A program made the translations under genes and the position numbers. From Cladophialophora immunda (Eukaryota; Ascomycota; Eurotiomycetes; Chaetothyriales; Herpotrichiellaceae): a stretch of DNA of 64,000 nucleotides. The notes beneath the pieces are model-generated. The model worked only from the letters and a program-made list of their open reading frames with translations, made no database searches and was not told the origin of the DNA. The stretch covers positions 1,612,001 through 1,676,000 of the forward strand of contig NW_015622541.1 of the NCBI RefSeq assembly GCF_000835495.1, written 5' to 3'. Shown in pieces: positions 43,819-55,564 of the stretch. Position 1 is the stretch's first letter; each line of letters opens with the position of its first letter.

Positions 43819-44757
43819 ATGGCGATCAAGCACAACCAGCAGCTCCCCAACAACCACTTCCACAAGGACTGGCAGCGCCGCGTCCGCGTGCACTTTGACC
43901 AGGCCGGCCGCAAGTCTCGACGCCGCGCCGCCCGTCTGGCCAAAGCCGCTGCCGTTGCCCCCAGACCCGTCGACAAACTCAGACCCGTCGTGAGGTGTCC
44001 TACGATCAAGTACAACCGCCGCGCCAGGGCCGGTCGGGGTTTCACCCTGATGGAGTTGAAGGTATGGTTTTCTTTCCGTCATTTCTGTCTTTCAAAAAGC
44101 CAATTGGGTCTGGTCATGGAGAAGGGAGATGGGTGTGAAAGAACGAGGGATACGAGAAAGAGAAGGACGGGGTGAAATATATTCCACGTGCCCAAATTGG
44201 CCGAATGTCGGTCTCTTGAGAAATCCCACGACAACAATCTTGGAATCATCAATCGCCTACACTATATGAAAAGCTTTTATAGCAAGAATCTCACTAACAC
44301 ATCATCTCTCTCCAACAAACAGGAAGCCGGCATCCCCCGCAAACTCGCGCCCACGATCGGCATCGCCGTCGACGCCCGCCGCCTGGACACCAACCAAGAG
44401 ACGCTGACGCTCAACGTGTCGCGGCTCAAGGCGTACAAGGCGCGCCTGATCCTGTTCCCGCGCAAGTCCGGCCAGCACAAGAAGCTGGACTCGTCCGAGG
44501 GTGACGTGAAGATGGCGACCGAGTCGGCGGAGAAGAAGGACGGCAAGCTCGTCACGTCGCTGCGAGCCCTCATGGCCGTCGACGCCGGCGTCGGCCTCAA
44601 GCACGGGTTCCAGGAGGTCAAGAAGGGAGACATGCCCGAGGGCGAGGAGGCCGCATACCGGAAGCTGAGGCAGGCGCGCAGCGAGGCCCGCTTCGTCGGC
44701 GTGCGCGAGAAGAGGGCCAAGGCCAAGGAGGAGGCCGAGGAGGCCAAGAAGAAATAA
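43819..44757 (+). CDS. RPL13: 60S ribosomal protein L13 (eL13)
   Basis: Two exons (43819-44061 and 44323-44757) give 225 residues with a 261-bp intron, the longest in this window. The protein opens [19 protein letters not shown] and continues [20 protein letters not shown] and [18 protein letters not shown], the conserved eL13 block. The second exon begins [20 protein letters not shown]. The tail is a Lys/Glu/Ala-rich helix ending in AKKK. It binds 28S rRNA in the large subunit. The second exon is strikingly GC-rich at third codon positions, as expected for high expression. Confidence 0.97.
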
Positions 44758-45678
44758 ACCACCCTAAAAACCCCAACCACAAACATGTCCCGCCCACTAC
44801 TCCTCCTCCCCCGGCCAAATGTCAACACGCCCACAACGGACGACAGTTGCCGGACTCGAGGAATCAAGTTTCTCCAAGGGAACGCTGGTGTGGTTTTCGA
44901 TATGAGCTTACGGTTAGAGAAAGGGCAGAGAGAGAGAGTGAGTGGAGGAGAACATGGAGCTGGGAAGGAAGCAAGCAAGCAAGCATGATATCCATCCACG
45001 AGGCTCTGGCATGAGACGAACGGGTTGTGTGCAGGTGTGTTGAATGTGCAAAAACGGAGCAGTGCAAAAGCAGATCATGCATGTCATGTCCTTCCCCCCC
45101 TTTTTTTTTCCGCGCGAGGGAAGGATTCGGAAGCAGTCGTTGTCGTCGTGTGCCACACCACGGCGAGGTTTTTCCTACTTCCTTTCCACCACCTTTGCAT
45201 GGCTTGCAAGATCCGAGGATGGGATGGAGGGCTGCGCATCAGGGCATGGCATAGAAAAATGAAACAATGAAAAAAACATTCAGAGATGGCAGCAAATGCA
45301 ATGAAACCCACCTAATCATGAGGCCCTGGCTCCTAGCCATGCGCAGTTCCACTTCCACTTCAAATCGTCCCACCAACGTGCTTCGAATTAATCCTTCAGG
45401 ACCAAAAATAAGAAAAGTAACGTATCATCAATGAAATCGATGTCTACATGGGGTCCAATGGACCTTGCAAAGTTCTTTGATGGGTATCATCACAGTTTCG
45501 ACTCGTCGCTCATTACTGACAACTAGCTCGAAGCGGCAGCAGACTCATGAGCCATGTCCTTCTGATATGCACAACCAAGCCACCACGTTATCCTAATGGT
45601 CCTGTTCACTGATAGAGGGGTATCTTGTAACATTCGTCAACTCATGTATTCGTGATTCGGCACATCTGGCATCAGCTG
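44758..45678. other. Convergent 3' intergenic region, eL13 / nuclear coiled-coil protein
   Basis: The 921-bp gap between convergent genes contains a short homopolymer pair (C run then T run, about 45095-45110) and otherwise no gene. Confidence 0.4.
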
Positions 45679-47502
45679 TCACCCCTTTTGCTTGTCCTTT
45701 GAGGTGCCGCCGAATTTGAATTCATCACTGTCTCCGTGGATCAACATCCAAATGTTCTCAAATGCTCCCTTGACGCCCAAGCTCGGGATCAAGCTGCCAA
45801 AAATCGTCCTCAACCCAGGTTCTGCTTTCGGCGGAATTCCACTGACAGAAACCTGGATCTGAGACAAAGGCCCACCTGCCCAGTCGATATCAATAGCCCA
45901 TGAGAGTATGACTTTCTTTCTGAATTTCTTGCCGCCTGCGGTAACATTCGTTTCTGCGTCGACTGCCGCATTTTGGGTCATATCCAGGTATCGTGCTAGC
46001 TCAATTGCTCGGTCCTGAGTCAGCTCGTGGTCATTGTCATCCTCGTGCTGCTGTCCCTGGTTGGACGAAGGCGTGTTGTATTTGTTGTCCAGCCACTGGA
46101 ATACTTTGGCACGTTCGACCGCAGCAGTGAACCATCGCCCTATTCCCCATATCAGTCCACTGACATCAAGTCGATGCAGAGGATGCTCCAAACGATCATT
46201 GACCCATTTGAAAATCTCGGCTCTCGTGGTCTTCGTACGGCGGGCTCTGCTCATTACCTCCTTCAGCTCGACATGTTCGATTTGGACATTTTCGGCGTCA
46301 ACTACCACTTCGAATGCGCAAGAAAAGGCATCCGGATACCATGGAGGCGGAGCTTCAAGTTTTAGGGAGTGGATCATCTTCGTTCGCTCCCTGATTACCT
46401 TCGTCTCCGTCCGAGCAGTCAGTTGGAGGTTGCCAGGTGCAAACAACGTTAAGTGAGAGGACATTTCGCCGCCGCCATCGATGTAATCAAAGCTTCGGAG
46501 AGATCTATCCTCGAAGAGTGATTGCTGTAGCATAGAAACAATTTCCTGGCTCAAATCATTGTCATCATCAATGGCTGCCTGCAGTTGCTCGTTCTCCTTC
46601 TGTAATTGTTCCAACCTTCTTTTCAACGATTCCAGAGTCGGTACCTGTTCTTCGCTCTGTTCGGGCACTGCCTCACTGTGTTCTTGCCCCTCATCCAGCT
46701 CACTTTCTGGTGCTTCTTGAGCGTCGTCTTGCATGCTCTCGTTGTCATCATTGGAGGCCTCGACAGCTGGAGGCGCTCTGGGTTTCAGAGGACTGCTCGT
46801 GATGGGCCCGCGTGACCCGTCTCTCCATCTGCCTGATCTGCTGCTCATCTTCGAACTCCTGGGGCTACTGCTTGATGCCAGACCACGCGGTCGTTCAGGT
46901 GCGGGGCTGAGACCCAGCTCAACAGGCGTGGGAGGCAACTCAGGCTCACCACTTGCACCTCGCGAAACAGCTCTCGCATCCGTCTCTTTTCTTGGGACCA
47001 GCTTGGGCAGGATGGCTGGCGTAGCAGGTCCCTCGCCGGACTCGGTTCTTTCCCTGGCTGTGTGTTGTGCAGGCTGACGCTCCTTCAGCGCCGGGCGCTC
47101 GTCGTCACTAGCCTGGCCAGCTTTTGAAGGCGTGGACTCTTTTTGCAACGCCGTGGATTCCTGGCTCGACTGGTTTTCGTTCGCCTGGGCAGCGGATACG
47201 TCGACTGGACTATCGAGATCTCGGCGGCGGGCAACCTGGGATACCGTCCTGGGCACTTCGGGAATGTGATCGTGTCTCCCCAGAATTTCGTCTCTCAGGA
47301 CCTTTCCCCTGGGTTCGGTGACTGAGCGACGGGTCGACCGAGTGATGAGATGGGGATGGGAGCGTGCTAAGGAACTTTTTGTGGGAGAGCGGTAGGATGC
47401 CCTGGTGGGAGTCGTCGGCTGTCCGTTAGCGACACCGGTACCATTGCTCGTTTGCGACAGGCTCGGATCGATCTTGCGTCTCTTCGGTGGGGAGTGCAGC
47501 AT
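45679..47502 (-). CDS. Conserved-looking nuclear protein with central coiled coil, function unknown
   Basis: A single exon gives 607 residues from the ATG at 47502 (A at -3). Residues 1-270 are disordered and carry PPKRRKID, which looks like a nuclear localisation signal, and SPTKSSLARSHPHL. An acidic stretch leads into a coiled coil (TLESLKRRLEQLQKENEQLQ). The C-terminal 260 residues are globular, with LTARTETKVIRERTKM, EIFKWVNDRLEHPLHRLD and ISGLIWGIGRWF-like segments. I do not recognise the family; the layout recalls kinetochore or DNA-repair adaptor proteins, but no motif proves this. An ATG at 47622 would add 40 residues. Confidence 0.75.
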   Translation of the reverse strand: MLHSPPKRRKIDPSLSQTSNGTGVANGQPTTPTRASYRSPTKSSLARSHPHLITRSTRRSVTEPRGKVLRDEILGRHDHIPEVPRTVSQVARRRDLDSPVDVSAAQANENQSSQESTALQKESTPSKAGQASDDERPALKERQPAQHTARERTESGEGPATPAILPKLVPRKETDARAVSRGASGEPELPPTPVELGLSPAPERPRGLASSSSPRSSKMSSRSGRWRDGSRGPITSSPLKPRAPPAVEASNDDNESMQDDAQEAPESELDEGQEHSEAVPEQSEEQVPTLESLKRRLEQLQKENEQLQAAIDDDNDLSQEIVSMLQQSLFEDRSLRSFDYIDGGGEMSSHLTLFAPGNLQLTARTETKVIRERTKMIHSLKLEAPPPWYPDAFSCAFEVVVDAENVQIEHVELKEVMSRARRTKTTRAEIFKWVNDRLEHPLHRLDVSGLIWGIGRWFTAAVERAKVFQWLDNKYNTPSSNQGQQHEDDNDHELTQDRAIELARYLDMTQNAAVDAETNVTAGGKKFRKKVILSWAIDIDWAGGPLSQIQVSVSGIPPKAEPGLRTIFGSLIPSLGVKGAFENIWMLIHGDSDEFKFGGTSKDKQKG

Positions 47503-47934
47503 TGTGGGCGGTGGTTGCCGACGTGGACGATGCTGCCCGCTCCAGGCTCTTGCTCGCTCTTTGGGGGATAACGAAGGCGCGTCCCTGAACGCGACGAGCG
47601 TAGCAAATCGTAACTTGCCCATTTTGGAAGAGCATGGCGCTGCCCTAAGTCCTGTAAGCGAGGCGTGTCCAATTAAAAGGTCCAATCCTTAAAAGCAGCA
47701 CTGCTGAGCTTCCAATTTCGGACTTAGTCTAACCCGATTCTGCTTCTATATAACTATCGCTACTCTTTGCTCAACAATTCACAGTCTCTTTTGAGCTGCA
47801 GATCCGAGCAAGTCAAGGCTCTAAAATTGCAATTAGAATGCATTCTTATGTTAAATATGGCGGTATATACGACGCTGTCGGTAAAATAATGCAGCGAATG
47901 TCGAAATATTCTGTGCAGAATGTAGGCATTATCA
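47503..47934. promoter_or_regulatory. Upstream region of the nuclear coiled-coil gene
   Basis: The 432-bp gap also holds the 3' end of the DUF3433 gene. Nothing specific is seen. Confidence 0.35.
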
Positions 47935-50900
47935 CTAATTATGTTCATACATCATGTTCATCCCTGACGCCTGACCACTCTCCTTTTCCAAACACCATCG
48001 CCGGGAGCCGTCCGGCTGAGTGAGCCAACCAGCCCAATACAGTCCACCCCGCATTTTGACCTTGTCGTCTCTTTCTTTAGAAGTCATGGTCTCATATCCT
48101 TGCATTTCCTCCCGAAGATGATTGTCCTCATTGCAGAGCATGAGCCACACAGTAAGGGGTCTTGTAGGTTCGCGTGGCATCATCATTTTCTCGTTCAAGG
48201 CCCTCCAGCGGAAGATCGCGAACACCGTAAGAACCATCAAGGCCAGGATAGCCCAACTGGCATATATGCTGACAAGAAAATCGAGCCAAATCTGAGCAGA
48301 GTTAAATGGAACGCCGCCGATGGCGATGATCAAAACATCAGATAGAATGGCCACAAAGGCCACAAAAGCGTGGAAGAAGTTTCCTCTCCAAAGCGCCTGG
48401 AAGATGCTTGTTAGAGGCGTCGAGTTCTGTGAGACTAGGATCGTTGAGTCTGGCTTCGCTGACCCGCGAAATAGTCGTCGATAAGGTGTTAAAAGTCGAA
48501 CTTCTCGTTCTAGCTGTTTCCAGCGGATATCGAGGAGACTGGCAGCAACTGTGAGGACAAACTGTCTTGTTGGGTTGCGGTTGAAATAGTTGTTGAAGGG
48601 ATCATCCTGTCCATCCATATAGTACCCTACGAGGACGCCGAGAAGTGCAAGAATGGAAAGAAGGAACAGAGTATCGATGAGGAAACGGTTCGAAAGTGTG
48701 CTTCGTGAGTTGTGCATATTGCCCCCGCCAGTATGTGAATGCGCCAGAGCAGAATACTTCGGCTGTTTGGTGTAGTTGACTGCGGGCTTTGCCGCTTGTG
48801 CAGGTGCTCTGACAACTCCATACCTCATATAACCCGTCGTTGTCTGATGTCGCCGCAACATGTATCTGTAAGGATCGAGGAGTTGTTTTGCAGATGAGCG
48901 GCTTGATCTTTGGTCAATTCGTCGCAGGTCCTCCATAAGCTCTTCATTGTTGAGAAGTGAAGCCATCGTGGCGACGGAAGATGGATTAGAAAATACCCCA
49001 CTCCGCCGGCGACTAGACAGGATGATCACCAACAGAATGATGACAGCAATGAGAGAAAGGATGGCTTGAAGAGCTCTGGCGTAGTCGATTTTGAGGTACC
49101 ACATGGGATTGCACCGTTCCATTATAAGGTCGGGGCTTCTGCACCACGCGATCGCTCTCACAGTCGTACACTGGGTTGCGATTGATGGGAGAGCGCTCAA
49201 GCAAAGATAGACGAGACCCACCAGGGTGACGACAGGGTGGCTAAGGAACATGTTACTTAATCCCTCAATCGACAAACTGGTGGCCATATAGTCCGCCAAA
49301 AGTGAATCTGCAGCGGATGCACCCTTTTCCCTGGAGAGAAGGTAAAATGGCTCCATCATTTTCGTAGAAGCGAATACGGTGGCCCAAACGAGTTTGAGAA
49401 TAACTGCTATCAGGACAGGTAGGTATATGGCGCGAAAGTACTGGAGGTCGCTTACAGCCAAGCCAAGTTCGACTTCGTCTGCCCTCTGGTGATCTGGCGG
49501 GGTGGTCGGGATAGATGTACTTTCAGCAAGGACTGTCGGAGTGATGGTGCTGCTGTAGGACGTCAACGTTGCGATGATGGTTGACACACTGCCAGTTGAG
49601 TCGTAGGATATCTCAGTCGTTACTACAACGGCGTAGGTCTCTGTTGCAACGGTTGTCAAAGGCCTTCCTAATGCATCCTCCGTGGTGTAAGTGATCAAAG
49701 CAGTAAATTGTGAACTGCTTAATTTGGCTGACGGTGTTGAAATGGATGCCGTATATCCTTCTCCGTAAGTCATCCTTGATGGGCTCGACTCAGCTTCGGA
49801 CGTAGAAGCAGGTGAACTTGGAGTATAAATAGAGGTAGAAATGCCGCTGGTGAGAGCTTCTCCTAGAACCGTCGTCCCTCTGGAATGTGTTTGTCCATTA
49901 GAGGAACTGGTCAAGGCTATAGATGTTGTAGTACGCGCACGTGAGGTCGCGCTGCTCGAAGGCACTGTGTAGGGGTTGGTTGGCTTTGTCGAGGTAGATT
50001 GTTGTACGTATGCCGTGGTGGTCTCGGTGTGGGCATTATAGGGAGTGGTGCTAGTTTTCCCTTTACCGGTGGATGTGGACTGCACAACATATGCAGTGGT
50101 GCTGCTGGTCACTTGTAGAATATATGGAGTAGTGCTACTCGTTATCACGGGCGTGGCAGAAGTCCCAGGCTCGGTCGCAGATGGCACAATGTAGGGAGCA
50201 GTGCCGCTCGTTGTCATAGTGGTGGTGGACATGATGGTTGTCGAAGAACTCCTCGAGGTGGTTACAGTTGTCGCAATATATGCACCGGTGCTGCTGGTCG
50301 TCGTCATTGACATAGTTTCTCCATCAGTTGTCACCGACTGACTGGTGATCTGGGTGATGTATCCATCAGATGCCAACGACGAAGTGGTGATCTGGGTGAT
50401 GTATCCATCAGATGTCGACGACGGAGTGGTGATCGGGTCGATGTATGCTGTCGTCGAAGTCGAAGCTGGAGGCAAGGTGGAAGAGCCTGTTGTGGAGGTT
50501 ATGTCCGACCCTGCTGTCGTAGCCGGGTCAATGGATTCAGGGGTCGAAGTGCTATCAGTCGGCGATGGTGTGCTGTCGGCGGCCGCAGTGGTGGGAGACT
50601 CTGTCTGAGACACATATTCGATCGAGTCGACGGTTGATGCTTCAATTAGTGTTGTACTTGTTGCTGATGTCGTAGCCGTGTCTGCCGTAGAGCTTGAAAC
50701 ACCAGGGTCCTGCCTCTTCAGCCTGCTGTGATTCTGTTGTTGATTCTTCTCTTCCAGCGTCAGGCCCGAGCGAAGACCGTACTCGAGTACGGCAATACAA
50801 GCCAGCATAACCAGCAAGATCAGGGTCAGGGCAGGCCATCTGGTCGAGAACGGTGCATAGTATTTGGGCGGCCTCGCCTGTCTTTTTGGCGGAGGACCTT

Positions 50901-51001
50901 TCTTCCATCAGCCTTGTTCAGTAAGTTGGATGGGCAGACTTACTCCACGCAGCCTCTGACACCACCGCGTACTTCCCATGGCTCTCTTCATGCTCGAACA
51001 T
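47935..51001 (-). CDS. DUF3433-type membrane protein with mucin-like Ser/Thr domain
   Basis: Two exons (51001-50944 and 50897-47935) give 1006 residues. The short first exon (MFEHEESHGKYAVVSEAAW) is needed because the main frame has no ATG before its first helix. Its 46-bp intron, with donor GTAAGT and a TTACTGAAC branch-like sequence, joins in frame to PPPKRQARPPKYYAPFSTRW. Helix one is LTLILLVMLACIAVLEYG. Residues about 60-480 are a Ser/Thr-rich, presumably O-glycosylated stretch with imperfect repeats (STTPYI, STTAYVVQ, TTTAYVQQ, DGYITQIT). Several helices follow, with MMEPFYLLS as in DUF3433 proteins, then the second half with further helices. It is a fungal surface protein of unknown function. 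Confidence 0.85.
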
Positions 51002-51805
51002 CGTGGCTAGTGTGGGTAGAGGTATTGACTGTGCATGATCCTTGCCTTGGACGATGACTTAGACATCTTAACAATGTTTGCCATTCTGGCAGCGCCTGGA
51101 CCGTATTACGGCCGGACTTGTGCCTGTCAGGGTCTATCGGACTTCTCTTGAGGACTTGACGGGGAAACTTGTGCCGTCGCGCATTCACGGCTGAGAAGTT
51201 GCATGAAAGTCAACTAGCGAACACGAGGCTCTAGTTACTAACGTGGCCAGCTTGGGCAAGAGCAGAAGACCAAAGGCCCAAAGTCTCGAACCCCGGCTAG
51301 TCGAGGCAAGCGATGTTCTGGATTGTGATTCGCAGATTGTAAGCATGCTTCTTGAACCTAGAGTCGAATCAAGACTTTTCTCCGTGAACAAGGCATCTTC
51401 CCAGCACGGGCTTGTCCTGTACAAGCTCAGTCAAGAACCTCCATCACGAGAGGGGATTCTGCCTTACCTAGAATAGCTTGAATCGTTCCAATGGGGGCGG
51501 ATAGTATATTCCGCATGTACGAAGAGAATCTATTGTAGCCCTTTACCCGCTGGTGATGGTTGGTGTACTCCGCCATCTGTGGGCAGGGCTGTGCTGGAGT
51601 GTTGCCGCCGACTCTACCACGACAGTCACCATCACGTAGCCATAAACGCCGCCATCTGGTTCATGACGTGCAAGCAGGACGGATATGACACCGACACGTT
51701 ATCAAGTTCGGCCGTTAGAACTCTTGGAATGCCGGACAATCGGACCCGTGTTGTTCGTGTATGCACGTAGTTCATCCCCTTTATCATCACGGTGAATTCG
51801 TATTC
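51002..51805. promoter_or_regulatory. Upstream region of the DUF3433 gene
   Basis: The 804-bp gap also includes the 3' end of the regulator-like gene. Short frames here have no recognisable content. Confidence 0.35.
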
Positions 51806-53378
51806 TTAGCTTGTTCTCAGGTATGGATTGGCGATTGCCAGCCACTTGCATCCTTCGTTCCAGAACTGCTGGCAACCTTGCGCTTGTCGATGCCTGAATG
51901 GAAGATATGCCTCTGCCAAGTGCAAAACCTTCTCCCAATGCTCTTGACCGGTCGTTATTGGACTTCCACGAAGCTGCTCGATGTACCACAAGCGAAGCGA
52001 TGTGTCGCGGCTGATGAAACCGCCGACCACAGTTGCCCAGAGCATGGTATTAGGAGACGTCTGCCAATAATCCCTCTTATCGCACTCGTCAATTAACAAC
52101 ATCAGTCTTTCTGAACCATTCCGGTGGAAGGCGCCAGTGACTGGCAAGGGTTCGAGGCATTCGACTAGAAAAACTATGACAGCGACCCGACATAGGTTGA
52201 ACAGGAGATCCTCGCCACTTGGCAGCGACAGTGTTTGGTGCTGCAAAATGCGCCACGCCGCGACTAATTGCCCAAAATCTATACTAGAACCAGGATTTTT
52301 CAGAACAGTGTCGTACGCGTCGAGTAGGGCATCAACGTCCTCAATTATCGTCAGAAGCCGTCGACCAAGGTGCCTGTTCCGCAAGAAGCGAAAGCCCTGG
52401 CAGGAGTTGCTCTTGTCCGGCTTGCGGCACTGGCGGAGAGCCTGGAGCACGGGACTCGGAGGGAAGAAAAGAGGAAAAGCAGGGGCCCTCAGAACGGAAA
52501 TCGAATCAACAATATCAATCCTAACCAGTAAGCAAGTACTCAGCACATGGGAGAATATCACGCACGTCATGACGATGCCGGCTAGAGAGTCGATGCCGAG
52601 TTTGTGCAATCCACCCCTTTGTTTCACCAAGGACAATAACGCCTGAAAATGAGTCGGTTCCCATGTTTTGCTTCCGTAATACTCGTAATCTCTCATCTGC
52701 TGCGAGCCTACCAGGGTCCGGCCTTGCATGTCGTTGGGAGGGCCGTGGATGGTTAGTATGGCGATAGCCAGAAGCATCGCATCGCTACATTGACTGTCAG
52801 GCTGGAGCATCGCCTCTCGAAGTTGTCTTAATGTCTCATGATAGAAATTGATGCGATGGAATTTTGCAGACGAGTCCCGCGAGCCGAAGAAATAGCGATA
52901 AGAAGACCCCGCGTAGGTGATTGCCGGCACCAGATAGGGCGATTCAAGGGCATATTTCACCGTGACGGATCGCCATCTGTCGATGTCTTGTTTCCGGCTG
53001 GACAATGCGAAGGACGGCCATTGATCGATGATGGCTGCAAATCAGATCAAGATTGCAGAGGCAGCAGACCACAAACATACCGGATTGAAACATCGTCTGC
53101 GCATGCGCAGAGAGATTGGTCACAAAGAAGACATCAAAGGGGTCGAATCGGCTGCCGCTAGGATCTGATCGAAGCGCTGGAGGTGATGGAAGGGTAGAGT
53201 TGTTGGCAGGGACAGGAAGAGCTTGCGAGCGTGGCAGTCTCTTCCTCTGTCCCCGTTGATGTGCTACACTCGCGGCATGCTGATGTTGACGGCGCACTTG
53301 GTCCTTCTTCCTCCACTCTGAGGGCTTGCCCGCGCTATGGATAAAGGATGTCGTTTGATGATTTGCGTTGGGTGCCAT
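51806..53378 (-). CDS. Fungal transcription-regulator-like protein without a zinc cluster
   Basis: Two exons (53378-53081 and 53034-51806, intron 46 bp) give 508 residues. The N-terminus carries SFIHSAGKPSEW and a basic stretch with RGQRKRLPR, then DPFDVFFVTNLSAHAQTMFQ. I know this arrangement from a large fungal family annotated as fungal-specific transcription factor or tachykinin-like protein. It lacks the Cys6 cluster but has a regulatory-domain-like body (AMLLAIAILTIHGPP, LLSLVKQRGGLHKLG, CVIFSHVLST). The MAPNANHQ start is the only ATG ahead of the conserved head. DNA binding is not shown; a role in transcription is inferred from the family. Confidence 0.82.
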
Positions 53379-54615
53379 CCGTAAGAATCCATACGAGGAA
53401 CAGACAAGAGGTGTTTGCAACAGAGTGCATCTGCTGCTATCTTCGGGTTCGCATTGCAGAAGCTACAGGACGCCAGCAGGTAGCTAGGTAGGCGGCGCAG
53501 AATCAAGCCCGATATTCCTGTGGCTTGAAGCCTCCATTGCAGTGGTGCCAAGGTCGTGAGGTGCGCCCAGTTTGTAGTGAAACCGGTCGTTTCTTTGCGA
53601 GTTTCTTTCGAACCCGCCCTTTGCCAAGGAAATCTGTGAGCTGAAATGCGGTCACAATTGGGCTGTGATTGGCTCATGGGGCTCCCGGGCGGGGCATTAG
53701 AGCCTCCGAGTCTGGCGGAACGGAAGAAGCAAGAGGGGGAAATACGGCCTTAGCACGGGCTTGTCGACCGATTTGGTTGGTCTTCGCTAGTTCTTTCCCC
53801 GGAAAGCTTGGAGTGGGGCGCCTATAGGGCTGCCAAGAAAGTCAATTTGGCTGGCCGCTTCGAGCCGCTCACCCTTTGGCCCGTTCAGAGTGGTCACGCA
53901 TGCCAAAGCTTGCAATGTTTAAGCCTCATGCAACAGAAGGAACATTGCATGGGCTTTTAAATCGCCCATGGTCAAATTCTGAGGGCTACGAAACACCTTG
54001 GCTCGATGTTTCTCGTGTCATTAGTGCATTGTGAAAGCCTCGCACCAATTTACAACTACCATAGAGCTGCATCTCTATTCAAACGCAACCGGATCTCCAA
54101 CTCCGTCATTTTACTCCGCCGGGATAGAGGGATCTGGGGACCTCTGGATAGGTCGTAAAGGACAGCGTCGTATAATTGGCAGATGAATTGTCCAAGTCGA
54201 GCGAGCGCGATAACTCTCCAAGTCGGCACTGGTTGAAGGGGAGGGTAAAAGCGGCGGCAGGACTATTCCAGGAAGAGCCGGCTGCGGGCGCCCACCAATG
54301 ACGACGCGTCCGATTCTTCATTTTGGGGATCTTCCACCTTGAATGCCATGACGGATGGTCACGTTCTTGCTGATTGTCCCTTCACTACGTCATTATGGCG
54401 AACGGTACGTTGCAACTCGGCAGGACTTCAATTGGCAAAGCAGAGATGGAAGTTCTTCACCGAGGCCCTCCTTCCGCAAGTTATCCCTCTGTCTTCGCTG
54501 GACATTCCACGTTTCACGTCGTCCTTACGAACACGTTCAGACTGACTCCCAGGTCGGTTCGAGATTTCTTTGCACGGCCCCATACATTGGTGACAGAGCC
54601 CGATTCCCTTCAGAC
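53379..54615. promoter_or_regulatory. Divergent upstream region, regulator-like gene / small mitochondrial protein
   Basis: The 1.24-kb gap between head-to-head genes shows no credible gene. Its frames match nothing recognised. Confidence 0.4.
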
Positions 54616-55096
54616 ATGTCGTACCTCACTCGGACATCAGCTCCTCTGCGGACTGCTGGGACAGCTTTCTCCTTCCGGTCAATTGCAGCCATTCACACCT
54701 CGTCTGCCCGTCTGGCACTGAGTGAAGACCATGCTCGTATGTTGCAAGCACCAACCCACCCACCGCATATGCTCTTCCCACCCATCCTCGTCCAAATATA
54801 CTCCCTGGATCGAGTTGGGGAGTCAAACACGACGTCCTTTGGTCCTTGCATCCATGAAACCTGCACTTGCTAACCAAGAAATTCCCCATTCAACAGACAC
54901 CGAAGACCGAGCCGCCGACATTGAGCGCCACAAATCTGACAGTGTCGAGAAGGCCAAGACCGGTCGAGGAGAATGGAAGCCCGAGCTAGCCTCTCAAAGC
55001 GAACAAGCCACCCGTGGTGACAAACATAACCTGACGATGGAGCAGATGCAAAAGATGGCCAAGGAGAAGGGCCAGCAGGAGGGGAAAGAAAAGTAA
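54616..55096 (+). CDS. Small probable mitochondrial protein, 106 residues
   Basis: Two exons (54616-54736 and 54897-55096, intron 160 bp) join in frame. The first exon is a good mitochondrial presequence: Ser/Thr/Ala/Arg-rich without acids for about 35 residues, with IHTSSARLALSEDH near its end, a likely cleavage zone. The second exon is highly charged and mostly Lys/Glu/Gln (TEDRAADIERHKSD, GRGEWKPELASQSE, MEQMQKMAKEKG), predicted helical and hydrophilic. I recall short fungal proteins of this type, but cannot name one. The function is unknown. The frame is supported by splice-site fit rather than by any catalytic motif. Confidence 0.75.
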
Positions 55097-55564
55097 AGAG
55101 GTGGATGACGACGATAATGGTCCATCGTAGGCGGTGCTGAGGTCTACGAATCCGAGTTCGACGCTTTACAGGGAGGAAGAAAAAAGATTGTCAGTCGGTC
55201 GTCCCAGGAGGGAGCAAACTCAGGCATCACATAGCAAGAATGAATCTCGGAGGGGAACAGCAGTCCAGACCATCAAAATCCAACAGACGAGCGCACTGGC
55301 GTCCATAATTTGTACATACCGGCTTTTAGTACCGTCGAGGACTGAAAAGTGTCTCGATCCTCTTTGACACCGAATCTCGAATCTCGAGCCTCTTCTGTTG
55401 CATACGTGCATTTCAAATGGTGCGGCGGCCCTTGAGTATCTTTCGTACAAGTGTAAAAGCAAAAGACTCCGTCATTATACAGTATCCCATTATCTAGCTG
55501 TATGTATCCTGCGCTGGGCCAGGAGAAAAGATGACTCCCAATATAGTCCCTTCATTAATCGTCG
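55097..55564. other. Convergent 3' intergenic region
   Basis: The 468-bp gap between convergent genes contains no recognisable gene. Confidence 0.4.
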
